This document shows positions 7,839 through 15,080 of a DNA stretch of 29,992 nt, piece after piece. The translations under genes were made by a program, and so were the position numbers. The first letter of the stretch is position 1, and every line of letters begins with the position of its first letter. The DNA is from Bacillota bacterium (GTDB taxonomy: Bacteria > Bacillota > Clostridia > Peptostreptococcales > Anaerovoracaceae): the NCBI GenBank assembly GCA_017534025.1, contig JAFWDF010000048.1, forward strand, positions 1 to 29,992, written 5' to 3'. The notes below the pieces were generated by a model. It was not told the DNA's origin. It saw only the letters and a list, made by a program, of their open reading frames with translations, and made no database searches.

Positions 7839-8722
7839 TCCGGGAGAAGCTGGCAGGCGGCCTGCTGGTTCAGGCGGACTGCCGGGAAGCCCTGCAGGCA
7901 TGGGGGAAAGAGTACCGCGGCAGGGTGAAGCTGCTCTGCACGGATCCGCCGTATAATGCGGGGGTAGTGTCACCGGACTATGCCGACGTTTTTCAGCAGG
8001 ACGAATACATGGCCATGATGGAAACCACGCTGCGTCTCGCCGGTGAATGGCTTGCAGAGGATGGATTCCTGTGCATTCAGATCGGAGGCCTGCAGGCCTA
8101 TGAAATGAAAGCCCTGCTGGACAGGCTGTTCGGGATACGCTGCTTCCGGGGCGAACTCATCGTGAACCGGAATGATACCCGCCGGTACTGCAGAGGCTAC
8201 AGAGGACTGCCCAGCGGCTACGACAGTATTTTCGTGTATTCCGTCAATCCGGAAACAGCCCTTCCGGCACTGCCGGCAGAAACATCCACTCCGGAAGCAG
8301 CACTTCCGCAACCGCCGGCACTGCCGGCAGAATCCGGGTATCCGGACAGAACACTGGAATTTACGACGGATAACTGGACCGATCTGGATATCCGGGGCCA
8401 CGCCACTGCCTTTGACCACGAGCAGAATGAAAAAATCCCGGAGAGGCTCATCCGCTGGATGACCTCGCCGGGAGATCTGGTTCTGGATCCGTTCCTGGGT
8501 TCCGGCACGACCGCCGTGGCCGCGCTGAAAGCGGGCCGCCGCTGGATCGGCATCGAAAAACAGAATTACTGCATGAAGGAAACGAAGCGCCGCATTCTCC
8601 GGGAAGCGGACCGGCTCCGGCCACAGGGGGCGCAGGAGGGGCAGGGGCCGCAGGAGGCGCAGAGGCCGCAGGAGGCGCAGGGGGCGCAGGACCGCCTTTC
8701 TTCACTCAGTCCTTCAGAATAA
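7835..8722 (+). CDS. Site-specific DNA methyltransferase (beta-type N4-cytosine/N6-adenine)
   Basis: The catalytic motif TDPPY lies at residues 36-40 and the SAM-binding motif DPFLGSGTTAVAA at 218-230. This order, catalytic before SAM-binding, defines the beta group of amino-methyltransferases, which methylate adenine N6 or cytosine N4 in DNA. The block GELIVNRNDTRRY with GYRGLPSGYDSIFVYS (to residue 136) resembles the target-recognition side of this group. No restriction endonuclease accompanies it, so it is either a solitary enzyme or works with the upstream NADAR gene, to which it is joined by a 4-base overlap. Two low-complexity segments stand out: a Pro/Ala/Glu insert (about 140-168) containing a duplicated PALPAE, and a C-terminal Gln/Ala/Gly tail (264-286) made by 9-bp DNA repeats. 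The last 17 bases overlap the end of the convergent exonuclease gene. Confidence 0.88.
   Translation: MIREKLAGGLLVQADCREALQAWGKEYRGRVKLLCTDPPYNAGVVSPDYADVFQQDEYMAMMETTLRLAGEWLAEDGFLCIQIGGLQAYEMKALLDRLFGIRCFRGELIVNRNDTRRYCRGYRGLPSGYDSIFVYSVNPETALPALPAETSTPEAALPQPPALPAESGYPDRTLEFTTDNWTDLDIRGHATAFDHEQNEKIPERLIRWMTSPGDLVLDPFLGSGTTAVAALKAGRRWIGIEKQNYCMKETKRRILREADRLRPQGAQEGQGPQEAQRPQEAQGAQDRLSSLSPSE
8624..8686 (+). repeat. 9-bp G-rich tandem repeat inside the methyltransferase 3' end
   Basis: Seven imperfect 9-bp units (such as CAGGGGGCG, CAGGAGGGG, CAGGGGCCG, CAGGAGGCG, CAGAGGCCG) follow one another and encode three-residue QxA/QxP/QxG steps. Several runs of four or five G on the coding strand make a G-quadruplex possible in DNA or mRNA. 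The unit length is a multiple of three, so changes in copy number would keep the frame. Confidence 0.8.
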
Positions 8723-9458
8723 GTCCGACCGGGCAGTGGTCGCTGCCCAGTACATCGGCATAAATCACACTGTCTTCAATGCGGTCTTCAAACCCTTCCG
8801 AAACGACAAAGTAGTCGATTCTCCATCCTACATTCCGGTCTCTGGCCCGCATTCGGTAGGACCACCAGGTGTACCGGTCCGTTTCGTTCGGATAAAGATA
8901 CCGGAACGTGTCGACAAACCCGGCGTCCAGCAGTTCGGAAAATTTCCCGCGTTCTTCATCGGTGAATCCGGCGCTGCCCCGGTTGGAATCCGGGTTTTTC
9001 AGGTCGATTTCATTATGCGCGACATTCAGATCGCCGCAGAGAATCACCGGTTTGGTTTTCGACAGTTCGCTCATAAAACCGCGAAGCTTATCTTCAAATC
9101 CCATGCGGTAGTCCAGCCGCGCCAGGGTACTCTGTACATTCGGCGAATAGCTTGTCATCAGGTAAAAATCCGGGAACTCCAGGGTGATCAGCCGCCCCTC
9201 ATCATTGTATTCCCCGTCGATTCCGTAGATGACCTGCAGAGGTTCCTCCTTGCTGAAGATCGTCGTTCCGGAGTACCCCTTTTTATCGGCGCAGTTCCAG
9301 AACTGGTGATAGCCCGGAATCTCCTGTTCCATCTGGTCTTCCTGCATTTTATTTTCCTGAATGCAGAAAACATCGGCGTCCTGTTCATTAAAAAAATCCA
9401 TGAAGCCTTTTTTGAGGCAGGCGCGAAAACCATTCACATTCCAAGATATGAGTTTCAT
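8706..9458 (-). CDS. exoA: Exodeoxyribonuclease III / AP endonuclease (ExoA/Xth family)
   Basis: This enzyme cuts DNA 5' to abasic sites and has 3'-to-5' exonuclease and 3'-repair activity in base excision repair. Visible motifs of the exonuclease III/APE1 fold include KLISWNVNGFRA at the N-terminus, FCIQENKMQ (metal-binding Glu), ILCGDLNVAHNEIDLKNP (catalytic Asp and Asn), GWRIDYFVVS and the terminal LGSDHCPVGL (catalytic His). The length of 250 residues is normal. I chose the ATG at 9458 rather than the TTG one codon upstream because AAGGAG lies six bases before it. It follows the NUDIX gene on the minus strand after 42 bases, and its stop overlaps the end of the methyltransferase gene. Confidence 0.95.
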   Translation of the reverse strand: MKLISWNVNGFRACLKKGFMDFFNEQDADVFCIQENKMQEDQMEQEIPGYHQFWNCADKKGYSGTTIFSKEEPLQVIYGIDGEYNDEGRLITLEFPDFYLMTSYSPNVQSTLARLDYRMGFEDKLRGFMSELSKTKPVILCGDLNVAHNEIDLKNPDSNRGSAGFTDEERGKFSELLDAGFVDTFRYLYPNETDRYTWWSYRMRARDRNVGWRIDYFVVSEGFEDRIEDSVIYADVLGSDHCPVGLILKD

Positions 9459-9470
9459 CAATGTCTCCTT

Positions 9471-9507
9471 ATTATAGTGCTATTCCGCAGAATTATAATG
9501 CTATTCC
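9471..9507. repeat. Short direct duplication spanning the NUDIX stop codon
   Basis: ATTATAGTGCTATTCC (9471-9486) and ATTATAATGCTATTCC (9492-9507) differ by one base and lie 21 bp apart. The second copy contains the stop codon of the minus-strand NUDIX gene. On the minus strand each copy presents a TATAAT-like hexamer upstream of exoA, so the duplication may have doubled a -10 element. Confidence 0.6.
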
Positions 9508-10007
9508 TCAAATGCCCGTTTGATGCTGTCATAATGCAGGAAAAAGCCCTGCTCCGCAATACTGCGCACCTCGTTCCGGTCCGCCAGGCGGAATCCCGCA
9601 GTCTCCGTGTCCTGCAGCCGGATATCCTCTTCCCGGAATTCCAGTGTGTAGCGGTAAATATCTACTATATAATTCTCGCTGTTCTTCGGGTTTTCCCGAT
9701 GGTACGAAAACAGATAGCCGCCTTCGGCCCCGGAAATATCCAGGCCGGTTTCCTCGGCGATTTCACGGATAATGGCTTCGGAGGATTCCTCGCCCGCCAT
9801 CACACCGCCGCCGGGCACCTCCCACCAGCCGGGAGCCCAGGCTTTGCTGCCGTCTCTCTGTGTGATCAGAAACCGTCCGTCCGGCAGAGAAATCACGCCC
9901 AGCACCGAAAGATAATACTCGCCTTCCTGCAGGTCCCACTTGTTGCGTTCCACCTTCCGCCCGGTGCGTTCATGATCCAGATTATATACGTCACAATATT
10001 CAATCAT
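9501..10007 (-). CDS. NUDIX hydrolase
   Basis: The complete NUDIX box (G-x5-E-x7-REU-x-EE-x-G-U) is present in the stretch beginning GGVMAGEESSEAI and ending REIAEETGL. These enzymes hydrolyse nucleoside diphosphates linked to another group; the exact substrate cannot be read from this sequence. The N-terminal segment (EYCDVYNLDHERTGRKVER) and WAPGWWEVPGGG resemble members often labelled NTP pyrophosphohydrolase or IPP-isomerase-like. At 168 residues it is of ordinary size. The ATG has no strong ribosome binding site; the nearest A/G-rich stretch is about 15 bases away. The exonuclease III gene follows 42 bases downstream, so a role in clearing damaged nucleotides is conceivable but unproven. 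Confidence 0.9.
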   Translation of the reverse strand: MIEYCDVYNLDHERTGRKVERNKWDLQEGEYYLSVLGVISLPDGRFLITQRDGSKAWAPGWWEVPGGGVMAGEESSEAIIREIAEETGLDISGAEGGYLFSYHRENPKNSENYIVDIYRYTLEFREEDIRLQDTETAGFRLADRNEVRSIAEQGFFLHYDSIKRAFEE

Positions 10008-10150
10008 AATAATGCTGATAATTCCTTTCCTTCTATTAATGGTAATGAGCCGCCTCCGGAAGATCCTTTTTGCCGGCGCGGCAGGATTAATGATAATAAT
10101 ACCATAAAACCGCCTCCCATGCGCCGAAAAGAATGATTTGAAAATTATTG

Positions 10151-10179
10151 TTCAAATACTAACGAAATGATGGTATACT
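10151..10179 (+). promoter_or_regulatory. Possible upstream promoter P1 of the acyl-CoA dehydrogenase
   Basis: A good -10 box, TATACT (10174-10179), stands 17 bases after a poor -35 box, TTCAAA. The inverted repeat just downstream (10185-10205) would fall at the start of its transcript and could act as an operator or weak attenuator. Confidence 0.4.
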
Positions 10180-10225
10180 TTATGCGGAATTCTTAAAAAA
10201 TTCCGAGTATTATTCGCACCAATAA

Positions 10226-10254
10226 TTGACACACTAAAATAGATGTGGTATCAT
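10226..10254 (+). promoter_or_regulatory. Strong sigma-A promoter P2 of the acyl-CoA dehydrogenase
   Basis: TTGACA (10226-10231), a 17-base spacer and TATCAT (10249-10254) form a near-consensus sigma-A promoter. Transcription would begin near 10261, giving a leader of about 70 bases ending in a GAAAGGAG ribosome binding site. This agrees with the codon bias of the gene, which suggests high expression. Confidence 0.8.
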
Positions 10255-10330
10255 TCAATTGTTGTAAAACCGTGCATTTTTGCATGGAGTGCTATCAAAG
10301 AAATGTTATAAGTATGAAAGGAGTCTTGTA

Positions 10331-11890
10331 ATGGAACCTTATTTCTGGTGGACAGATGAACAGAAAGAATTTTATGTAAAATTAGGTGAATTCTTCAAAA
10401 CTATCGAACAGAGAGAAGCTGTTACTCGTGTAAAGAGAGAGCATCCGTTCGAACTGTATGAAGAAGTTGGTAAGTCTGGCATCATGGGTGCTGCTATTCC
10501 TAAGGAATACGGCGGACTGGGCCTGGGCGCTACCGGTTCCTGCATGCTGGCTGAAAATGTTCACTTCGTATCCCCTGGTATGGGTCGTATCTTAGTTGGT
10601 AACATGAACGGCGGTCTCCGTCAGATCGTTGAACACGGTACTGAAGAACAGAAAGCCAAGTTCCTGCCATCCATCGCTAATGGTACTACTGGTGCTGTAG
10701 TTATCACAGAAGTTACCGCTGGTACAGACGCTTCCGGTATCTCCCTGAGAGCCGTTAAGGAAGGCGACCACTATGTATTCAACGGCAGAAAGAGATTCAT
10801 CGTTGGTGCTGGTGTTGCTACTAACTACTTCATCTATGCAAGAACTACTGATGATCCTGAACTGATCAAGAAGCATAAGCACCTGACTGCGTTCATGGTA
10901 GACGCTGCTGAAATCGAAGGTATCGTAACTGAAAAGATCAACGACATCCTCGGTTTTGAAAACTGCCAGAACGGCTCCCTGATCTTCAACAACTGCGTAA
11001 TTCCTGAATCCAGAAGAGTTGGTGAAGAAGGCCAGGGCTTCAAGATCATGATGAACGGTCTGAACTTCGAAAGAACTAACATCGCTGCGACTTCCCTCGG
11101 TTGGCACAGAACTATGCTGCGCTATGCTACTTCCTGGGCTCAGAGAAGAGTACAGTTCGGTAAGCCGGTAATGGATATCTCTGAAAACCAGTTCAAGATC
11201 TCCAAGATGGTTACTAACTTCAAGCTGATGAGAGACGCTGTATATGTAACTGCTAAGAAGTGGGATAACGGTGAAAACGTAGTTATCGACGCTTCCGCAA
11301 TCAAGGCTGCCTGCGCTGGTCTGGCTCTGCAGAATGCTGAAATGGCTACTCAGATCATGGCTGGTGACGGTATCAACACATTCTACCCTGTAAAGAACCT
11401 GTTCGAAATCGCTAAGACTGACCACATCGCAGGTGGTACTGTTGAAGCTTGTAACCTGACTATCTTCAGACAGGCTCTGAAGTTCTGGGCAGAAGACCTC
11501 AAGATGCCTCGCAGAGTTATCGATCCTGAAACTGGTACTCCGGTTCCTACATATGATCCGGTTGAAAAGGTTGCCTGCACTGAAGAAAACCTGCTCAACG
11601 TACTGGCTGAAAACTACAGAGTTAACCAGGGTCTGTGCATGACTATCGAAGATATCGCTGAATACATCGACGGTTCTGATGAAGAAATCGTTGCTGCTAT
11701 CAACGCACTCGAAGCTTCCGGCGACGCTGCTGTTGCTGTACGTAACAGAAAGACTGGCGCTCCGACTCTGACCAGAGCTTCCTATGATGGTCTCTCCAAG
11801 GCTCATCCGGATGAATACTACATGTACTGGCAGTCCTTCATCGATAAGGACCCTAGAAGACATCTGGGTTCCCCGGCTCTCGGTAAATAA
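10331..11890 (+). CDS. Acyl-CoA dehydrogenase family protein, probably highly expressed
   Basis: This is an FAD-dependent acyl-CoA dehydrogenase-fold enzyme. Visible blocks: IPKEYGGLGLGATGSC (56-71), VVITEVTAGTDASGISLRA (123-141), NGRKRFIVGAG (151-161), GLNFERTNIAATSLG (243-257) and QRRVQFGKPVMD (271-282). At the usual catalytic-glutamate site (the YEGT region of most members) it has IAGGT (366-370), without Glu. Glu247 in LNFER instead sits where isovaleryl-CoA dehydrogenase places its base (LDLER), so I infer Glu247 is catalytic. A C-terminal extension of about 100 residues follows the core. Codons are mostly GCT, GGT, ACT, AAC and GTT, unlike the GC-rich neighbours, as expected for an abundant catabolic enzyme. 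The start has GGAG eight bases upstream. The gene stands alone between strong promoters and a terminator; no electron-transfer flavoprotein gene is adjacent. The substrate is unknown. Confidence 0.9.
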   Translation: MEPYFWWTDEQKEFYVKLGEFFKTIEQREAVTRVKREHPFELYEEVGKSGIMGAAIPKEYGGLGLGATGSCMLAENVHFVSPGMGRILVGNMNGGLRQIVEHGTEEQKAKFLPSIANGTTGAVVITEVTAGTDASGISLRAVKEGDHYVFNGRKRFIVGAGVATNYFIYARTTDDPELIKKHKHLTAFMVDAAEIEGIVTEKINDILGFENCQNGSLIFNNCVIPESRRVGEEGQGFKIMMNGLNFERTNIAATSLGWHRTMLRYATSWAQRRVQFGKPVMDISENQFKISKMVTNFKLMRDAVYVTAKKWDNGENVVIDASAIKAACAGLALQNAEMATQIMAGDGINTFYPVKNLFEIAKTDHIAGGTVEACNLTIFRQALKFWAEDLKMPRRVIDPETGTPVPTYDPVEKVACTEENLLNVLAENYRVNQGLCMTIEDIAEYIDGSDEEIVAAINALEASGDAAVAVRNRKTGAPTLTRASYDGLSKAHPDEYYMYWQSFIDKDPRRHLGSPALGK

Positions 11891-11957
11891 GCTGAGAATA
11901 GCTTCATAAAAGCTGAATAAACTTCTTTATGAGAATCAGATCTGCATTTGATTCTCG

Positions 11958-11993
11958 CAGAGCGACACGGCACGCCGTGCCGCTCTGTTTTTT
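11958..11993 (+). terminator. Rho-independent terminator of the acyl-CoA dehydrogenase gene
   Basis: CAGAGCG and CGCTCTG form a 7-bp stem, extended after one A-C mismatch by CACGGC/GCCGTG around an AC loop, and followed by six T. A further inverted repeat, GAGAATCA/TGATTCTC, lies just upstream (about 11931-11956), so the 3' end of this mRNA is heavily structured. Confidence 0.9.
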
Positions 11994-12041
11994 CATTATG
12001 CCCTTTTCGGGACGCTGTATTAATTTGGAGGTACTGGCATT

Positions 12042-13442
12042 ATGAGTCTGCTCAATGCTGTTATGGTTCCCCATCCGCCGCTGATCATTCCCGCGGTCGG
12101 CAGCAGGGAGGACCGCAAGATCATACAGGCAACGACCGATGCTTATAAAAAGGCGGCGGCCTTCATTCATGAAGCCGCGCCGGATACACTGATCGTGATT
12201 TCCCCTCACACAGTTATGTACCGGGACTGGTTCCACATCTCCCCGGGAGACTGGGCGGAAGGTGATTTCGAGAATTTCGGGGCGCCGGAGATCCGTTTTG
12301 AAGTGGATTATGATGAAGAACTGTCCGATGTGATTACCTACCGGGCTTCGGATATGCGCTTTCCGGCCGGTACGATGGGCGAGAAGGCTGCATGGCTGGA
12401 CCATGGCACGATGGTGCCGCTCTATTTCCTGAAGGAAGCGTACGGGGACGATCCGTTTCCTGCCATCCTCCGGGTGGGTCTGTCCGGCCGTCCGCTGTTT
12501 GACCATTATTATCTAGGCGTGCTGATCAACGGGCTGGCGGAAGAACTGGGCAGAAACATTTCTGTCGTATCCAGCGGGGATCTGTCCCATAAGCTGCTGG
12601 AGAGCGGACCGTACGGCTTTGATCCGGCCGGTCCGGAGTACGACCGGCAGATCATGGATGTCATGGGGGCGGCGGATTTCGGCAAGCTGTTTGAATTTTC
12701 GGAGAGTTTCTGTGATAATGCCGCGGAATGCGGACATCGGGCGTTTACCATGATGGCCGGATTCTTTGACGGCCGGCAGGTAAAGGCGGAAGCCCTGTCC
12801 CATGAAGGGCCGTTCGGTGTAGGGTACGGCGTCTGCCTGTTTACCCCGGGTGACACGGATCCGGAGAGGGATTTCCTGGAAGGGGAACTCCGCAGGCAGG
12901 ATGAGAAGCTGCAGGAACTCCGGGCTCACGAGGATGAATATGTAAGCCTGGCCAGAAATGCAGTGGAAACCTATGTCAAAGAGCAGAAATCCATGCTCTG
13001 CCCGCGGATGACGGAGGATAGGGATCTGGTGGAGCTGCGGTCCGGCGTATTCGTGTCTCTGCATATGGACGGACAGCTGCGGGGCTGTATCGGCACCATT
13101 GATCCGCAGACGGACTGCATCGGAGAGGAAATTATTCTCAACGCAGTCAACGCCTGCAGCCGCGATCCGCGGTTCCCGGCGGTATCGGAAGAAGAACTCC
13201 CATATCTGGAGTATAAAGTGGATGTCCTGACGGAGCCGGAGCCTGTTCTATCCGCGGATCTGCTGGATCCGGTCAAGTACGGTGTGGTGGTCACCTCCGG
13301 GGAGAAGCTGGGCCTGCTCCTTCCGGATCTGGACGGGGTGGACACGGTGGAAAAACAGATTGCTATCGCAAAACAGAAAGCCGGCATTAACGACGGGGAG
13401 GAATGCTTCCTGCACCGGTTTACGGTGATCCGGCACAGCTGA
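12042..13442 (+). CDS. amrA: AmmeMemoRadiSam system protein A (LigB/Memo-like domain fused to AMMECR1)
   Basis: The N-terminal half (1 to about 270) resembles class III extradiol dioxygenase LigB/Memo proteins: VMVPHPPLIIPAVG (7-20), ISPHTVMY (53-60), WLDHGTMVPLYFL (118-130) and VVSSGDLSHKL (175-185), giving candidate metal-binding histidines at 11, 56, 121 and 183. The C-terminal part (about 295-466) is an AMMECR1 domain with DGQLRGCIGTI (343-353) and SRDPRFPAVSEEEL. Such fusions are named for a widespread set in which they occur with a radical SAM enzyme; the reaction is unknown. The expected radical SAM partner gene is not in this window. GGAGG lies about 10 bases before the ATG. The gene is transcriptionally isolated from the upstream gene by a terminator, and the downstream peptidase has its own promoter. 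Confidence 0.9.
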   Translation: MSLLNAVMVPHPPLIIPAVGSREDRKIIQATTDAYKKAAAFIHEAAPDTLIVISPHTVMYRDWFHISPGDWAEGDFENFGAPEIRFEVDYDEELSDVITYRASDMRFPAGTMGEKAAWLDHGTMVPLYFLKEAYGDDPFPAILRVGLSGRPLFDHYYLGVLINGLAEELGRNISVVSSGDLSHKLLESGPYGFDPAGPEYDRQIMDVMGAADFGKLFEFSESFCDNAAECGHRAFTMMAGFFDGRQVKAEALSHEGPFGVGYGVCLFTPGDTDPERDFLEGELRRQDEKLQELRAHEDEYVSLARNAVETYVKEQKSMLCPRMTEDRDLVELRSGVFVSLHMDGQLRGCIGTIDPQTDCIGEEIILNAVNACSRDPRFPAVSEEELPYLEYKVDVLTEPEPVLSADLLDPVKYGVVVTSGEKLGLLLPDLDGVDTVEKQIAIAKQKAGINDGEECFLHRFTVIRHS

Positions 13443-13486
13443 GAAACCGCTGCCATTCCGGCATAGGCGTTTCCGCAGCCGCAAGC

Positions 13487-13505
13487 CCGGCAGGTTGACT
13501 GCCGG
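13487..13505. promoter_or_regulatory. Palindrome over the -35 box of the M18 peptidase promoter
   Basis: CCGGCAG (13487-13493) and CTGCCGG (13499-13505) are perfect reverse complements around GTTGA, and the palindrome covers the TTGACT -35 box. It is not followed by T residues, so an operator is more likely than a terminator. No local regulator gene is an obvious partner. Confidence 0.5.
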
Positions 13506-13523
13506 AAAGGGAAAAGATATAAT
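13495..13523 (+). promoter_or_regulatory. Sigma-A promoter of the M18 aminopeptidase
   Basis: TTGACT (13495-13500), a 17-base spacer and a perfect TATAAT (13518-13523) form a near-consensus promoter. Transcription would start near 13530, about 75 bases before the coding start. Confidence 0.8.
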
Positions 13524-13604
13524 AATTGCCGGATGTACAGCCTGCCGGATACATGCGCGGCGGGCGGTGCAGCCGGCCATTATTATATTGAAGGAAGTGA
13601 AATT

Positions 13605-15056
13605 ATGAAAAAAGATATGGAACAGGAACTCCTGAAGGCAGTGTCTTCTGCGGAAGGGCAGGCAGACAGCGAATCGGCCGGGGAAAAGGCGAAGAACTGC
13701 GGCTGGCAGGGAGCAGACGCTGCTGAGAGAGAAAAAATCATGGCGTTTTCGGAAGGATATATTCGTTTTCTCAATGAGGCCAAAACGGAACGGGAAGCGG
13801 TGCGTGAGATTGTCCGTCAGGCGGAGGATGCGGGATTCCGCAATATTGCGGATGCTGACAGCCTGCAGCCGGGGGACAGAGTGTACGGCATTAACCACGG
13901 AAAATCCATTTATATGGCTGTACTGGGCAGGCAGCCGCTGACGGCCGGCTTCCAGGGAGTCGGTGCGCATATCGATGCGCCGCGGCTCGACCTGAAGCAG
14001 AATCCGCTCTATGAAGACAGCGGGATTGCCATGCTGAAAACCCATTATTACGGCGGCATCAAGAAATACCAGTGGACAACCGTTCCGCTGGCGCTGCACG
14101 GAGTCGTGGCATTTAAGGACGGTTCGGTGAAGGAGGTCTGCATCGGGGAAGACGAAGAGGATCCGGTTTTCATCATTACGGACCTGCTGCCGCATCTCGC
14201 CGCGAAGCAGAACGCAAAAAAGCTGGCGGAAGGCGTGCCGGCTGAAAACCTCAATATTCTCGTCGGTTCCGTGCCGCAGACGGACGCGGACAGCGAATTT
14301 GTAAAGAAAAACATTCTGGCTCTTCTGAAAGAAAAATACGGAATGGAAGAGGACGATTTCCGGAGTGCGGAGATCGAAGCCGTACCGGCAGCCATGGCGC
14401 GCTCCACGGGGCTGGACCGCAGTATGGTATCGGGCTACGGGCAGGACGACCGGGTCTGCGCGTATCCGGGTCTCCGGGGCATACTGGATATCGACGGCGT
14501 GCCGGAACGGACGGCGCTGTGCATTTTCGCCGATAAAGAAGAGATCGGCAGTGTCGGAGTCACCGGCATGCAGTCGTCGAATTTCGAACTGTTTATCATG
14601 GATCTGCTGGAGAAGACCGGCATTGTCAATCCGTACGCTGTACAGAGAACCTTCTCTGCCTCCCGCGTGCTCTCCGCCGATGTCACGGCCGCTTTCGACC
14701 CGACTTATGCGGATGTCATGGAACGGCGCAATGCGGCATATATGAGCAAAGGCATCAGCCTGAAAAAATACACCGGGGCCAGAGGCAAGTCCGGCGCGTC
14801 GGATGCAAACGCCGAGTTTGTCGGCTATGTGCGCGGTGTGTTTGATCGCGCCGGCGTGGTGTGCCAGTCTTCCGAAATGGGCAAGGTGGACGAAGGCGGC
14901 GGCGGGACCATTGCCTATATTCTCGCCAACCGGGGCATGCAGGTTCTGGACTGCGGCGTGCCGATCCTGTCCATGCATTCTCCGTATGAAACGGCAAGCA
15001 AATTCGATATCTATCAGGCTTACAAGGCATATAAGGCATTCCTGCTCGCGGAATAG
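13605..15056 (+). CDS. M18-family zinc aminopeptidase
   Basis: M18 enzymes are cytoplasmic dizinc aminopeptidases that remove N-terminal residues, often Asp/Glu or Leu. Family blocks are clear: GVGAHIDAPRLDLKQNPLYE (118-137, zinc ligand His122), YGQDDRVCAY (278-287), ADKEEIGSVGVTGMQSS (309-325, catalytic and metal Glu312/313), SADVTAAFDPTYADVMERR (357-375, Asp359) and SMHSPYETASKFDIYQAYKA (456-475, His458). The sequence continues in frame upstream, but I chose this ATG because AAGGAAG is eight bases before it and the predicted promoter ends shortly upstream. At 483 residues it is a normal length. The metallo-beta-lactamase gene follows after 24 bases and is probably cotranscribed. Specificity within the family cannot be fixed from sequence. 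Confidence 0.92.
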   Translation: MKKDMEQELLKAVSSAEGQADSESAGEKAKNCGWQGADAAEREKIMAFSEGYIRFLNEAKTEREAVREIVRQAEDAGFRNIADADSLQPGDRVYGINHGKSIYMAVLGRQPLTAGFQGVGAHIDAPRLDLKQNPLYEDSGIAMLKTHYYGGIKKYQWTTVPLALHGVVAFKDGSVKEVCIGEDEEDPVFIITDLLPHLAAKQNAKKLAEGVPAENLNILVGSVPQTDADSEFVKKNILALLKEKYGMEEDDFRSAEIEAVPAAMARSTGLDRSMVSGYGQDDRVCAYPGLRGILDIDGVPERTALCIFADKEEIGSVGVTGMQSSNFELFIMDLLEKTGIVNPYAVQRTFSASRVLSADVTAAFDPTYADVMERRNAAYMSKGISLKKYTGARGKSGASDANAEFVGYVRGVFDRAGVVCQSSEMGKVDEGGGGTIAYILANRGMQVLDCGVPILSMHSPYETASKFDIYQAYKAYKAFLLAE

Positions 15057-15080
15057 AAGCAGGAACCGGAGGTTAGGATT

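Larger units (their letters stand above)
10008..10330. other. Divergent intergenic region between NUDIX and acyl-CoA dehydrogenase
   Basis: This non-coding region separates a minus-strand and a plus-strand gene. It carries two probable plus-strand promoters (listed separately) and, between them, a 7-bp inverted repeat CGGAATT/AATTCCG (10185-10191 and 10199-10205). The leader of the downstream gene contains a small hairpin (CCGTGCA/TGCATGG, about 10269-10286). No clear minus-strand promoter for the NUDIX gene was recognised. Confidence 0.6.

Noticed and set aside
10592..11863. 423-codon Ser/Val-rich antisense frame opposite the acyl-CoA dehydrogenase
   Set aside because: Its Ser and Val richness is a mirror of the strong codon bias of the sense gene.
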